From: Ilumatobacteraceae bacterium
Lineage (GTDB): Bacteria; Actinomycetota; Acidimicrobiia; Acidimicrobiales; Ilumatobacteraceae
Reading direction: 5' to 3'
DNA length: 21,248 bases
Assembly: GCA_021741795.1 (NCBI GenBank)
Contig: JAIOXC010000009.1
Coordinates: 1 to 21,248 of the forward strand
Program-made: the position numbers and the translations under genes
Shown: in pieces, positions 8,263 through 16,311 of the stretch
How positions within the stretch are numbered: the first letter of the stretch is position 1
Layout of the letters: every line of letters starts with the position of its first letter
Notes under the pieces: generated by a model
What the model was told of the DNA's origin: nothing
The model's database searches: none
Seen by the model: the letters and a program-made list of their open reading frames with translations, nothing else

Positions 8263-9621
8263 CTAGTTGCCTGGTTGCCGATTTAGTTTGGCTATTTCTC
8301 GCACACAATGCATGAAGTCGTTGCCACGTTCCATGTAATTGTTATACCAGTCGTAGCTAGTGCACGCAGGTGATAGCAACACGACGTCACCACTGAGTGC
8401 AAGTTCGTGGGCATGCGCTACCGCATCTTTCATCGACGTTGCATGCACTACACGACACACATCAGTAAATGCTTTCTCGATTTCGTTCGCGTCATCCCCT
8501 ATTGCCACAACTGCTTTGATGCGTTGTGGCTGATCAGCCAGGAGTGAGAGATCGAGGCCTTTGTTGCGACCACCCGCAATCAACACAATGTTGTCAAACG
8601 ATTTGATCGCAACGGAGGCCGCATGAGGGCTCGTCGCCTTTGAGTCGTTAAACCACCTCACCCCATCGATCGTTTTTACAAACTCAATCCGGTGTGGAGC
8701 ATTTTCAAACTCTGAAAGTGCCCGCGCTACATGGCTTGGTTCAACCAATCCGCTCTCTATCGATATTGCGGCGGCGGCAAGCGCATTGGTGATGTCGTGT
8801 GGCATCGCACGCTTCATGTCGGCAATGTTCATAATCGACCCGTGCGGCGAATTGAGGCGACCATCCTGCGCGTGATAGTCGCCGTGAGTTGCCCCAAACG
8901 TAACCGTGCGTGCCGTGCTCTCATGCGCAACATGCAAAATCTGAGCATCGTCAACTGGGGCAACTGCAACATCGCCGGCTCTCGTATGCGCCCACAGTTG
9001 TGCCTTTGCCGATGCATAACTTCGCATATCGGTATGCCAGTCGAGATGATCTGGTGCAAGATTCAGCCACACCGATGCGCGGGTCCGAAAGTTTTCAATA
9101 TTTGCTAGTCGAAAACTGGAACACTCAACCGCAAATACCTGAGCATCGGTGCCGAGTGCTGCAATCAATGGTGTTTCGGTATTGCCTACCGCCATGCTCT
9201 TGTGTCCGGCTGCATACAACATCGCCGCCGTCATCAGCGTGGTGGTTGTTTTACCGTCGGTGCCAGTGATGCCGAGGATCGGGCGTGGACCACCATTTCG
9301 AAGTTCCTCAAAGTTGTATGCCAACTCGAGTTCCGATGAGATAGTCAAACCCATTTGCCTAGCCGCACAGACCACATGATGATTTTCCGAAATCCCAGGC
9401 GCAGGAGCAAGACGAGTAATGCGCTGCAAAATATTTGCCACTGCCGTCGCATCTGATGCATCGACAAATTCGCAATGCAGCGAACGCGCTAAGGCTTGAT
9501 GCTGTTCTGTGGCGTTATCGTCGGCAAGTAACACCGTCAGTCCTCGTTCATGTAGTTCCTGCGCAACAGCCATTCCTGCAACACCAAGACCAAACACCAA
9601 TGTTGTCTGCTCAGCACTCAA
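8263..9621 (-). CDS. murD: UDP-N-acetylmuramoylalanine--D-glutamate ligase
   Basis: MurD adds D-glutamate to UDP-MurNAc-L-Ala in the cytoplasm. Motifs are the N-terminal Rossmann loop VFGLGVAGMAVAQEL, the P-loop GITGTDGKTTT (K124 with my start), SSELELAY, NLAPDHLDWH and the lysine of SAKAQLW that is carbamylated in Mur ligases. The frame is open back to a codon at 9729, but that would overlap mraY by 112 bases and add a cysteine-rich N-terminus unlike MurD. I therefore choose the TTG at 9621-9619, which overlaps the mraY TGA as TTGA and gives 452 residues, a normal MurD length. A weak CAGG-type site lies upstream. Coupled re-initiation from mraY is the likely mode of translation. Confidence 0.93.
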   Translation of the reverse strand: MSAEQTTLVFGLGVAGMAVAQELHERGLTVLLADDNATEQHQALARSLHCEFVDASDATAVANILQRITRLAPAPGISENHHVVCAARQMGLTISSELELAYNFEELRNGGPRPILGITGTDGKTTTTLMTAAMLYAAGHKSMAVGNTETPLIAALGTDAQVFAVECSSFRLANIENFRTRASVWLNLAPDHLDWHTDMRSYASAKAQLWAHTRAGDVAVAPVDDAQILHVAHESTARTVTFGATHGDYHAQDGRLNSPHGSIMNIADMKRAMPHDITNALAAAAISIESGLVEPSHVARALSEFENAPHRIEFVKTIDGVRWFNDSKATSPHAASVAIKSFDNIVLIAGGRNKGLDLSLLADQPQRIKAVVAIGDDANEIEKAFTDVCRVVHATSMKDAVAHAHELALSGDVVLLSPACTSYDWYNNYMERGNDFMHCVREIAKLNRQPGN

Positions 9622-10667
9622 CGCAAGCCAGCCTGACGCGTAAAGTCTGCAATAAAAATTGCAACTGCAGTTGCCACACAAATTCCTGAAATAATCCAGA
9701 AACGAATGATCACCGTTGTTTCGGGCCAACCACTCAACTCAAAATGGTGATGTATCGGTGACATTTTCAGTAAACGTCGCTTGCGACCAGACGCCTTAAA
9801 TACGCCCATCTGCACTGCAACCGAACCAGCTTCAAAAACATTGATTCCACACACGATCGGCAAGAGCAAGTGTGTATTCGTTGTGACTGCGAGCATTCCC
9901 AATGCGGCACCGAGACCAAGCGCACCAACATCCCCCATAAAGATTCGGGCTGGCGCCGCATTCCACCACAAAAATCCTGCGCATGCTCCTGCCAGAGATG
10001 CAGAGAGCACAGCAAGGTCAAGTGGGTTGACAATGTCATAAATGCGCGGATTACGAAACGCCCAATAGGCAATCACGGTAAACGCCAAAAACCCAAACAA
10101 TGCGGAACCTGCGGCCAAGCCATCCAAACCATCAGTCACATTGACCGCATTGGTAGTGCTCCACACCATGATGGCCGTCCACACAATAAAGATCGGTCCA
10201 GTGATGTCCCAGCCGGGATATGTGGCGCGCGTAAACGAAATCGTCTCGATAACACCTGTCGTGCTCGACAATAGCCACAGCAACAGCAGAGTGATACCAA
10301 ACGTGATCCAACCTTTTTTCTTCCAAAAAATTCCTCGGTTGTGTTGGCGACGCACCTTCAAGTAGTCATCAAGAAAACCGATCGCTCCAAGCACAAAAAC
10401 GGTAAGCCAAATAATGGCGGCCTGATCAGAAAACGGCAGACCTGCTCGCACATGTGCGACGGTCCATCCAATCGCTCCCGCAAACAAAATAGCGATACCA
10501 CCCATGGTTGGAGTGCCCTGCTTGCCCATCTGATGCACAGGTCCGTGATCCTCAGCGCCAAGAATTGGCTGACCCTTACCAAGACGCGCAAAAATAACCA
10601 TCAGCACACGGGTACCAATGAGCGACACGATCATGCCGATTGAACCTGCGATAAAAATTGGAATCAC
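9618..10667 (-). CDS. mraY: Phospho-N-acetylmuramoyl-pentapeptide transferase MraY
   Basis: MraY is the integral membrane enzyme that transfers phospho-MurNAc-pentapeptide to undecaprenyl phosphate, forming lipid I. The 349-residue product has about ten hydrophobic segments. Key motifs are GFLDDYLKV with the aspartate pair D100-D101, NAVNVTDGLDGLA (173-185), FMGDVGALGLG (243-253) and the cytoplasmic histidine cluster PIHHHFELSGW (304-314). It begins with GTG overlapping the murE stop as GTGA and ends overlapping the likely murD start. murF, which usually lies between murE and mraY, is absent from this slot, so the pentapeptide substrate must depend on a murF elsewhere. Confidence 0.97.
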   Translation of the reverse strand: MIPIFIAGSIGMIVSLIGTRVLMVIFARLGKGQPILGAEDHGPVHQMGKQGTPTMGGIAILFAGAIGWTVAHVRAGLPFSDQAAIIWLTVFVLGAIGFLDDYLKVRRQHNRGIFWKKKGWITFGITLLLLWLLSSTTGVIETISFTRATYPGWDITGPIFIVWTAIMVWSTTNAVNVTDGLDGLAAGSALFGFLAFTVIAYWAFRNPRIYDIVNPLDLAVLSASLAGACAGFLWWNAAPARIFMGDVGALGLGAALGMLAVTTNTHLLLPIVCGINVFEAGSVAVQMGVFKASGRKRRLLKMSPIHHHFELSGWPETTVIIRFWIISGICVATAVAIFIADFTRQAGLR

Positions 10668-12124
10668 GAGAGCGCACCTATCAGTTCGTTGGCAACTTGA
10701 GCATCATTGAATGGCAGCACGCGGTTGCCAATGGTTTGAGTTGTTTCGTGACCCTTGCCAGCGATGATCACGACATCACCTTTTCTGGCTGTCATTAACG
10801 CCAATTCTATTGCAGATCGGCGATCCAACTCGACACTGACATGCGATCTTCCCACCGCATCATCTATGCCAGACATAATTTGTTGCGCAATGTCAGAAGG
10901 TTCTTCTGATCGCGGATTATCTGAAGTGACGATGACACGGTCGGCGCCAAGTGCTGCGACCATCCCCATCATCGGACGCTTTGCAGTGTCGCGATCACCG
11001 CCGCAACCAAACACCAAAATAATCTTTCCTCCGGCAACGATGACTTCTCGCGTGCTCTCTAACACCCGACGAAGTGCGTCGGGGGTATGCGCGTAGTCAA
11101 CAATTACATCAAATGGAGTGTCAGCCGATACCGCTTGATACCGACCAGCAACCGTTCCTGCGGCAGCCAATCCGGAAACAATGTCGACAACGTCGACCCC
11201 GAGACTGGCCGCCACAGTGGCGGCAGCAAGCGAATTTAAAACATTAAATTTTCCACCGACGGCAACATGCACGCTGTTGTTGCGCCAAAGATAGGAATGA
11301 CTTTGGGGTGTGATTTCAATCATTTCCACATCGCACAAGCCAAAACTCAAGGTTTCTATGTCGGTTGCGTCGAGCAGTAATTGTCCGTGAACATCATCAC
11401 CATTAACGATTCCTAAATTCGTAAAGCGTTTATTAAACAGGCTTGCTTTCGCAGCGAAATACTGCTCTAGAGTTTTATGAAAATCTAAATGCTCTGGTGA
11501 AAGATTGAGAAAGACCACAGCATCAAATTGTGTACCCACAATTCGTTGCAAGACAAGCGCATGTGAGGTCACTTCCATCACTACCGCCTGCACCCCAGAA
11601 TTGACTGCTCGCCATAAATTTCGCTGTAGATCACACGACTCAGGTGTGGTTCTCGCACCCGAAAGTGTTCCGAACACTTCGGTATTCAATCCCTGTTGAC
11701 GAAAGATCGCGCCTAAAAGATGCGCTGTTGTTGTTTTGCCATTTGTGCCTGTAATGCCGACAACTCGCATCTTCTTGCTTGGGTGATCATAAAATGCACT
11801 CGCCATCTCACCCATTGCGCGACGAGAGTCGCTCACGATTACCTGAGCACAATCGATGGGCAACTTGCGCTCTACCAATAGTGCTGACGCACCCGCATTC
11901 AGCGCATCTTGAGCAAAATCATGACCGTCAGTATGGTCACCCACTAAACAGCAGTACATCGAGCCGTGATTCACTTGCTTCGAATCGTTGGTGATGTCGC
12001 TGATAAGAACTTCAAGCGAGCCAACCGAGGTGTACATCACACCAGGTAGATGACCGAAGAATGTTGATTCGAGCAGCGCGCCAAGTGCTTGAGGTGCGAC
12101 CGTTTTCGTCGTCGCTTTCATCAC
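10664..12124 (-). CDS. murE: UDP-MurNAc-tripeptide ligase MurE, meso-diaminopimelate type
   Basis: MurE adds the third residue of the stem peptide to UDP-MurNAc-L-Ala-D-Glu. It has 486 residues. The P-loop GITGTNGKTTT is at 123-133, NLSPEHLDFH follows at 207-216, and K226 in AAKASLF is the lysine carbamylated in the family. DNPRSEEP at 402-409 is the DNPR motif of MurE enzymes that select meso-diaminopimelate rather than lysine. The first codon is GTG at 12124, overlapping the ftsI TAG by one base, and an ATG follows immediately at 12121. Either could be used, and no clear ribosome binding site separates them. The gene is coupled to ftsI before it and mraY after it. Confidence 0.96.
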   Translation of the reverse strand: MMKATTKTVAPQALGALLESTFFGHLPGVMYTSVGSLEVLISDITNDSKQVNHGSMYCCLVGDHTDGHDFAQDALNAGASALLVERKLPIDCAQVIVSDSRRAMGEMASAFYDHPSKKMRVVGITGTNGKTTTAHLLGAIFRQQGLNTEVFGTLSGARTTPESCDLQRNLWRAVNSGVQAVVMEVTSHALVLQRIVGTQFDAVVFLNLSPEHLDFHKTLEQYFAAKASLFNKRFTNLGIVNGDDVHGQLLLDATDIETLSFGLCDVEMIEITPQSHSYLWRNNSVHVAVGGKFNVLNSLAAATVAASLGVDVVDIVSGLAAAGTVAGRYQAVSADTPFDVIVDYAHTPDALRRVLESTREVIVAGGKIILVFGCGGDRDTAKRPMMGMVAALGADRVIVTSDNPRSEEPSDIAQQIMSGIDDAVGRSHVSVELDRRSAIELALMTARKGDVVIIAGKGHETTQTIGNRVLPFNDAQVANELIGALS

Positions 12125-14031
12125 TAGTGCGCTGGCCCTAACTCAACAGGACGCTGTTTTGGACATCCCATGTCTGTTGCTGCTGGTCGAATATCAAGTT
12201 CATTGATCAGTACCTGTGCGATGTTTGCAAACACTGGTGCAGCCGCTGTTCCACCGAAGCGATCGCGAGATGCTGGATCTGGTTCGTCAATCGAGACCAA
12301 CACGGTGAAGCGTGGTTTTTCGGCAGGCAGAAATCCGACGAATGATGCGAAGTACGCTCGCGAACCGTCATCCTTGACGTATGTTCCGTTGTCTTGGCGC
12401 TTGTATCCCGTGCCTGTTTTACCGGCAACCGTCATACCAGGCACCTTTGCAAGCGACGCAGTTCCGAAACACACAACATCGCTCATCAGTGAGCGCATCG
12501 TTGCTGCAACTTCTGGCTTGATCACCGTATGGGTAGCTGATGGCGCACTCGGCTGATTGATCCCGTTTAAGTCAATGACTGAGTTCACGAGCCGCGGTGC
12601 CACATAGACACCGTTATTTGCGACGACATTGACACCCGCGATCAACTGCAACGCACTTGACGAATAACCATAGCCATAGGCAGTCGTAATTTTTTCAGTA
12701 CCGCGCAACTCATTAAATGATTTGAGTAGTCCCTTGCTCTCACCCGGATAATCAACATCGGTCCTGGTACCAAACCCATACTCTTTGAGATACCTGTGCA
12801 ACGTCTCGGCTGGCATTGTTTGCGCAATTTGCACTGTTCCGAGGTTTGATGAGTCAACCAGAATCTTGCGCACAGTCATCTCTTCGAGCCCATGCGGGTA
12901 AGCATCAGTGATCGAGTGCACCCACTTGGTTCCCTCATTGAATACTTGCTTGCCAGGAACCTGAAACACCGAGTTGATTTCAACTGTTGCTTCATTCAGC
13001 GCGGCCGAAACGCTAAATACTTTTGCTACCGATCCCGGTTCGTACGCATCCACTGCTGCAAAGTTGCCCGAGTCTGCGGTGTATGTGCCATCAGCATTTT
13101 TACGAATCGTCGACATCGCATATATTTCGCCAGTTGTTGAGTCCATCACGATCGCTGCGCCACCGCGAGCGTTGAGCCGCGTGATTTGTTGAGTAATAAT
13201 TGCATCTACCTGAAACTGAATGTTGCGATCAATCGTCGTCACCAAGTCTTGACCCGGCACCGCTACCTGACTGGAATCATCGCCAGTAGGTATCGACTGA
13301 CCCTTGCTGTTTACTTCGCGCACGGTTCGACCATCAGTGCCAGCAAGCAGCTCGTTAAACTGCTCCTCAAGACCAGAGATGCCCAGGCCATCGATGTCGG
13401 TGCGACCAACAAGAGCACGCAGGCCATCAGACGTGAGAGTTCGGCTTTGCTCTGAATACGAAGAGATTCCAGCAAGATTAAGTGCGGTCAACGCATCCGA
13501 AACCTCAGTTGTGGCCTGGCGAGCAATGTAGAGAAAACTCGAACCAGTATTTTGCAGCTTGCCCGCAAGCACCAACTCGTCCTCTGGCGACATGCCAAGT
13601 ACTCCAGCGATCGCGTGTGCGGTTGCGACTGGGTCGACAACGACTCGTGGATCAGCAAACACGGTGCGCGTCGGCACTGGCAAAGCCAGTTCAAGCCCAT
13701 TGCGATCAAGAATTGAGCCTCGCTCTGCAAAGGCCGTGGAAACTCGGGTCCGCTGACTCACACTTGCATCGCGATAACCACCTGCGCCGATTGTTTGCAA
13801 ATACGAAACACGAACAAGCATCGTCATCAACATCAACGAGACCAACACATACATCGCAACAAGTCGAAATCGAATTTTGCCACCCTGCAGATTGGTATAA
13901 AAGTCTGTGACTGAAGTGCGAGCACGATCGCGTACGACTTCGGCAGCGTTTTGCCGACGACGAGCTTGTTGTCGCGGCTGTACACGTGCGGCAGGTACTC
14001 GCCCGCTTCGCCCGCCTGCTACTACGCTCAC
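12124..14031 (-). CDS. ftsI: Class B penicillin-binding protein FtsI (PBP3-like septal transpeptidase)
   Basis: FtsI is the septal D,D-transpeptidase that cross-links glycan made by FtsW. The 635-residue protein has a basic, disordered cytoplasmic N-terminus (1-55), one membrane anchor (about 56-78) and a PBP dimerisation domain. The transpeptidase motifs are SVAK with nucleophile S334, SSN at 394-396 and KTG at 538-540. The long Arg/Gln-rich N-terminal tail is typical of actinobacterial FtsI. The start is GTG at 14031, overlapping the stop of the ftsL-like gene as GTGA, so the two are probably translationally coupled. I see no PASTA domains at the C-terminus. Confidence 0.96.
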   Translation of the reverse strand: MSVVAGGRSGRVPAARVQPRQQARRRQNAAEVVRDRARTSVTDFYTNLQGGKIRFRLVAMYVLVSLMLMTMLVRVSYLQTIGAGGYRDASVSQRTRVSTAFAERGSILDRNGLELALPVPTRTVFADPRVVVDPVATAHAIAGVLGMSPEDELVLAGKLQNTGSSFLYIARQATTEVSDALTALNLAGISSYSEQSRTLTSDGLRALVGRTDIDGLGISGLEEQFNELLAGTDGRTVREVNSKGQSIPTGDDSSQVAVPGQDLVTTIDRNIQFQVDAIITQQITRLNARGGAAIVMDSTTGEIYAMSTIRKNADGTYTADSGNFAAVDAYEPGSVAKVFSVSAALNEATVEINSVFQVPGKQVFNEGTKWVHSITDAYPHGLEEMTVRKILVDSSNLGTVQIAQTMPAETLHRYLKEYGFGTRTDVDYPGESKGLLKSFNELRGTEKITTAYGYGYSSSALQLIAGVNVVANNGVYVAPRLVNSVIDLNGINQPSAPSATHTVIKPEVAATMRSLMSDVVCFGTASLAKVPGMTVAGKTGTGYKRQDNGTYVKDDGSRAYFASFVGFLPAEKPRFTVLVSIDEPDPASRDRFGGTAAAPVFANIAQVLINELDIRPAATDMGCPKQRPVELGPAH

Positions 14032-14519
14032 GGTTTTACCTGCACTTGTTGCAACTTCGCAAGTGGCGCAAGCGGATCAAAACTCGACAGTGCACCCGGT
14101 TCAGCAATCTTCGGATCCATAAGTCCTGTTGCAATCACAACCTGTGCGACAACATCTTGTGGGACCTCTACAAATCGTGAGCCCAGACCTTGCGACATAC
14201 CTTGCAAGCCTGCCTGCGTGCGCAAATATTCTGGTGCGAGCAATCCTGCTCGTTGGCCACGAAGTTGATCCTGATACAACTTTGCCAAGCGCAGTTCGCT
14301 CGACACATGGTCCAACTTCAATTGCTGTTCGGCTATCACAGCCTGAAAACCGATTGCGATACTCATTAGGAGAAACAAACCAACAGCACCAGCCGCAAAG
14401 AGCCGAATGGTCCGGCGGGTTTGTTGTGGAACGAGAGTGAGATGGCGCTCAGGGGGTGTCGACTGAACTCGACGTCGACCAGGCTGTGGCCCACGTTCAA
14501 CTGCAATCGCTAGCGCCAT
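14028..14519 (-). CDS. ftsL: FtsL-like single-pass divisome protein
   Basis: This 163-residue protein has a basic cytoplasmic tail (1-36), one hydrophobic helix (about 37-62) and a stretch compatible with a short coiled coil (62-92: EQQLKLDHVSSELRLAKLYQ). A poorly conserved extracytoplasmic tail follows. Size, topology and the slot between rsmH and ftsI are those of FtsL, which links FtsQ and a DivIC/FtsB-type partner to FtsW-FtsI. FtsL proteins diverge strongly in sequence, so the call rests on topology and position rather than motifs. The ATG is one base after the rsmH stop, and its TGA overlaps the ftsI GTG. The extracytoplasmic part after the coiled coil (about 70 residues) is somewhat longer than in E. 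coli FtsL. Confidence 0.78.
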   Translation of the reverse strand: MALAIAVERGPQPGRRRVQSTPPERHLTLVPQQTRRTIRLFAAGAVGLFLLMSIAIGFQAVIAEQQLKLDHVSSELRLAKLYQDQLRGQRAGLLAPEYLRTQAGLQGMSQGLGSRFVEVPQDVVAQVVIATGLMDPKIAEPGALSSFDPLAPLAKLQQVQVKP

Positions 14520-14520
14520 C

Positions 14521-15525
14521 TCAACTACTCACTTTCTCAATGACCCGCAATCGTGCCGAAGCAGCTCGTGGGTTTTGTTCGATCTCTTGCGCACTTGGAC
14601 GCTCACTCACTCGCACTTTGCGAACCAGTTTGTGCAACGGCGACGCATGGTGGTGATACGGCGAAGCGACTAGTCGCACTTTCGGGTCTGCCTCTGCATC
14701 TTTAAATGCTTGTTTGACAATGCGATCTTCCCCAGAGTGATACGACAGCACTGCAATGCGCCCACCAGGACTGGTTGCGCGAATTGCTTCGTTCAGAGCG
14801 TGAGGCAAGATCTCGAGTTCCTTATTGACTTCGATACGAATTGCTTGGAAGCTGCGCTTTGCAGGGTGACCCCCGGTGCGCCGTGCAGGAGCTGGAATGG
14901 CTCCCGCAATGATCTCGGCCAATTGCACCGTGTCGGTAATTGGTCGCGCGGCAATGATTGCCTTGCTGATGCGATACGCAAATCGCTCGTCGGCGTTGTT
15001 GCGCAACACATGTGTCAGTTGTTCTACGTCATACGAGTTCACCACGTCCGAAGCCTTCAGTTGCTGCGTGGTATCCATGCGCATATCAAGTGGTCCTGCA
15101 TTGCGATACGAAAAGCCACGATCCGCCATGTCCAGTTGAGGCGACGAAACTCCTAGATCAAAAAGCGCACCAGATATTTGGGTAATGCTGTTGCGTTCAA
15201 GCATCGAAGTCATCTCGTCAAAGCGCCCCTGCTCGATCATCAGACGATCGCCAATTTCCGTGTTATCGCTGACCAGTTTGTGACCATGCGCTATTGCGAC
15301 AGGATCTTGATCAATTCCAAGCACCCGCATCCACGGATATGCACTCAGCAACCGAACCGTATGACCCGCACCGCCCAACGTTGCGTCGACAATGACACCG
15401 TGCGGCACCGGCGCAAACACTTCTACGATCTCCGCAGCCATGACTGGATCGTGACCGAACGAAGTCGAGCTATCTACTGGGCTATTCACAGGGATATTTA
15501 CTCGGCTATTAACGGGGCTTGACAT
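14521..15525 (-). CDS. rsmH: 16S rRNA (cytosine-1402-N4)-methyltransferase RsmH (MraW)
   Basis: RsmH methylates N4 of C1402 in 16S rRNA using S-adenosylmethionine, fine-tuning the ribosomal P site. The 334-residue protein has the family N-terminal motif FGHDPVMAAEIV, the SAM-binding DATLGGAGHT, the acidic GIDQDPVA, FDLGVSSPQLDMADRGFSY, PLDMRMD and KRSFQAIRIEVNKEL. Before the conserved start are about 22 extra residues built from a PVNS-like repeat, encoded by four degenerate 12-base units at 15519-15472. No ribosome binding site precedes the ATG at 15525. The sequence there is A/T-rich and follows a folded leader, so initiation may be structure-dependent. A GTG inside the third repeat unit is an alternative start. 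Confidence 0.96.
   Translation of the reverse strand: MSSPVNSRVNIPVNSPVDSSTSFGHDPVMAAEIVEVFAPVPHGVIVDATLGGAGHTVRLLSAYPWMRVLGIDQDPVAIAHGHKLVSDNTEIGDRLMIEQGRFDEMTSMLERNSITQISGALFDLGVSSPQLDMADRGFSYRNAGPLDMRMDTTQQLKASDVVNSYDVEQLTHVLRNNADERFAYRISKAIIAARPITDTVQLAEIIAGAIPAPARRTGGHPAKRSFQAIRIEVNKELEILPHALNEAIRATSPGGRIAVLSYHSGEDRIVKQAFKDAEADPKVRLVASPYHHHASPLHKLVRKVRVSERPSAQEIEQNPRAASARLRVIEKVSS
15472..15519 (-). repeat. Four degenerate 12-base tandem units in the rsmH 5' end
   Basis: Starting two codons after the rsmH ATG, four 12-base units run in frame: AGCCCCGTTAAT, AGCCGAGTAAAT, ATCCCTGTGAAT and AGCCCAGTAGAT. They encode SPVN, SRVN, IPVN and SPVD ahead of the conserved domain. The regular phasing suggests a short tandem duplication. 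Confidence 0.65.
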
Positions 15526-15577
15526 AATTATTTGTTCACGATCGCAATAATTCTGCGTAACTTCAGGACACCTGTGC

Positions 15578-15699
15578 TTCGCTCTTCAGCAGTCCCCCGG
15601 CTCGCGGTGCCGCCGGGATGTCTCCCCGCGCGTACGAGATAGAAGCGGGCGGAGTTGATGCTGTCTACCTTGCTCACCGGAAGACTGCTGAAGAGCGAA
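15578..15699 (-). ncRNA. Candidate structured leader RNA between mraZ and rsmH (mraW-motif-like position)
   Basis: Two 17-base arms, 15683-15699 and 15578-15594, are exact reverse complements and enclose 88 bases. On the minus-strand transcript the closing stem reads UUCGCUCUUCAGCAGUC against GACUGCUGAAGAGCGAA. Inside, CCCGGC/GCCGGG (15612-15617 with 15596-15601) forms a hairpin with a 10-base loop. CCCGC/GCGGG (15645-15649 with 15625-15629) forms another. The first hairpin's loop contains CACCG, complementary to CGGUG at 15679-15675, so a loop contact or pseudoknot is possible. A published actinobacterial 'mraW RNA motif' occupies this same place before mraW (rsmH). I cannot confirm that this belongs to that family. 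There is no U-tract, so a simple intrinsic terminator is unlikely. Confidence 0.55.
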
Positions 15700-15763
15700 A
15701 CCTTGGTCTCGAACTTGCTACACGTTGCGTTGGTTCGTGACTTGTCTCCCTTCGGCAGCTTCT

Positions 15764-16180
15764 CTATTGACCAGTGCCCGCAATTTGCTGCAGGCCTTCG
15801 TCGCTAATGCGCTGATGGCGCGTTGGATCCCAAATTTCTGCGCGGTCGAATGAACCGCTGACAACGACTCGCGAATTGAGGGTGAGACCGGCGTATTCGC
15901 GCAAAATTTCATCGATGTTGATTCGCCCTTGAGCATCCACAACAACTTCAAATGTGTTGCTCGCAAGCGCGCGCTGCTGATTGCGATCCATTTCGCCCGA
16001 GCGCACTTTCTCAACTGCATCTTTGGCCACTGCCTCGAATGCCTCTGCCGTCAAAATATCGACGCACTTATCTCGACCGATCGAGAGGTAGCAACGTGGC
16101 TCTAAACGGGGACGAAACGAAGCAGGCAATCCAAGTCGACCCTTTGGGTCTAACTGACGCTCATGCACCCCTACAAACAC
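15764..16180 (-). CDS. mraZ: Transcriptional regulator MraZ
   Basis: MraZ is a DNA-binding protein of the SpoVT/AbrB-like fold that autoregulates the dcw operon. The 138-residue protein has the tandem repeat of that fold: DPKGRLGLPASFR at 11-23 and DAQGRINIDEIL at 82-93, with the DxxGR signature conserved in both. The start is GTG at 16180, with GGAGG at 16190-16186 five bases upstream. It is the first gene after the predicted operon promoter, whose 10-base-phased AAGTGG boxes fit known MraZ operators. Downstream, a structured leader separates it from rsmH, so its expression could be uncoupled from the later genes. Confidence 0.97.
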   Translation of the reverse strand: MFVGVHERQLDPKGRLGLPASFRPRLEPRCYLSIGRDKCVDILTAEAFEAVAKDAVEKVRSGEMDRNQQRALASNTFEVVVDAQGRINIDEILREYAGLTLNSRVVVSGSFDRAEIWDPTRHQRISDEGLQQIAGTGQ

Positions 16181-16282
16181 TGTGGCCTCCGCTGCCGTTT
16201 ACGTACTTACTGCTCTTCTTGCTTTCCGTGCTTTTCCCTTGCTGCCACTGGGTTTGAGCCATCGCCCCTACCAAGTGGCTTT

Positions 16283-16311
16283 ACATTATCCCCACTTTCC
16301 CCCACTTGCAA
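16283..16311 (-). promoter_or_regulatory. Predicted dcw operon promoter upstream of mraZ
   Basis: On the minus strand TTGCAA (16311-16306) is followed after 17 bases by TAATGT (16288-16283), a fair match to -35 and actinobacterial TAnnnT -10 elements. The start site would fall near 16276, leaving about 95 bases of leader before mraZ. A GATAAT in another register overlaps the -10. The spacer contains one MraZ-like box and the -35 overlaps another, which fits repression by promoter occlusion. Confidence 0.5.

Noticed and set aside
15578..15699. Inverted repeat as a MITE or insertion sequence remnant
   Set aside because: There is no target-site duplication, transposase fragment or second copy in the window. 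The inner hairpins and location before rsmH fit a leader RNA better, though genome-wide copies were not checkable.
15718..16020. Minus-strand 100-codon frame overlapping the mraZ 3' end
   Set aside because: It is out of frame with mraZ, shares most of its length with it and extends only into the leader region. No motif supports it.
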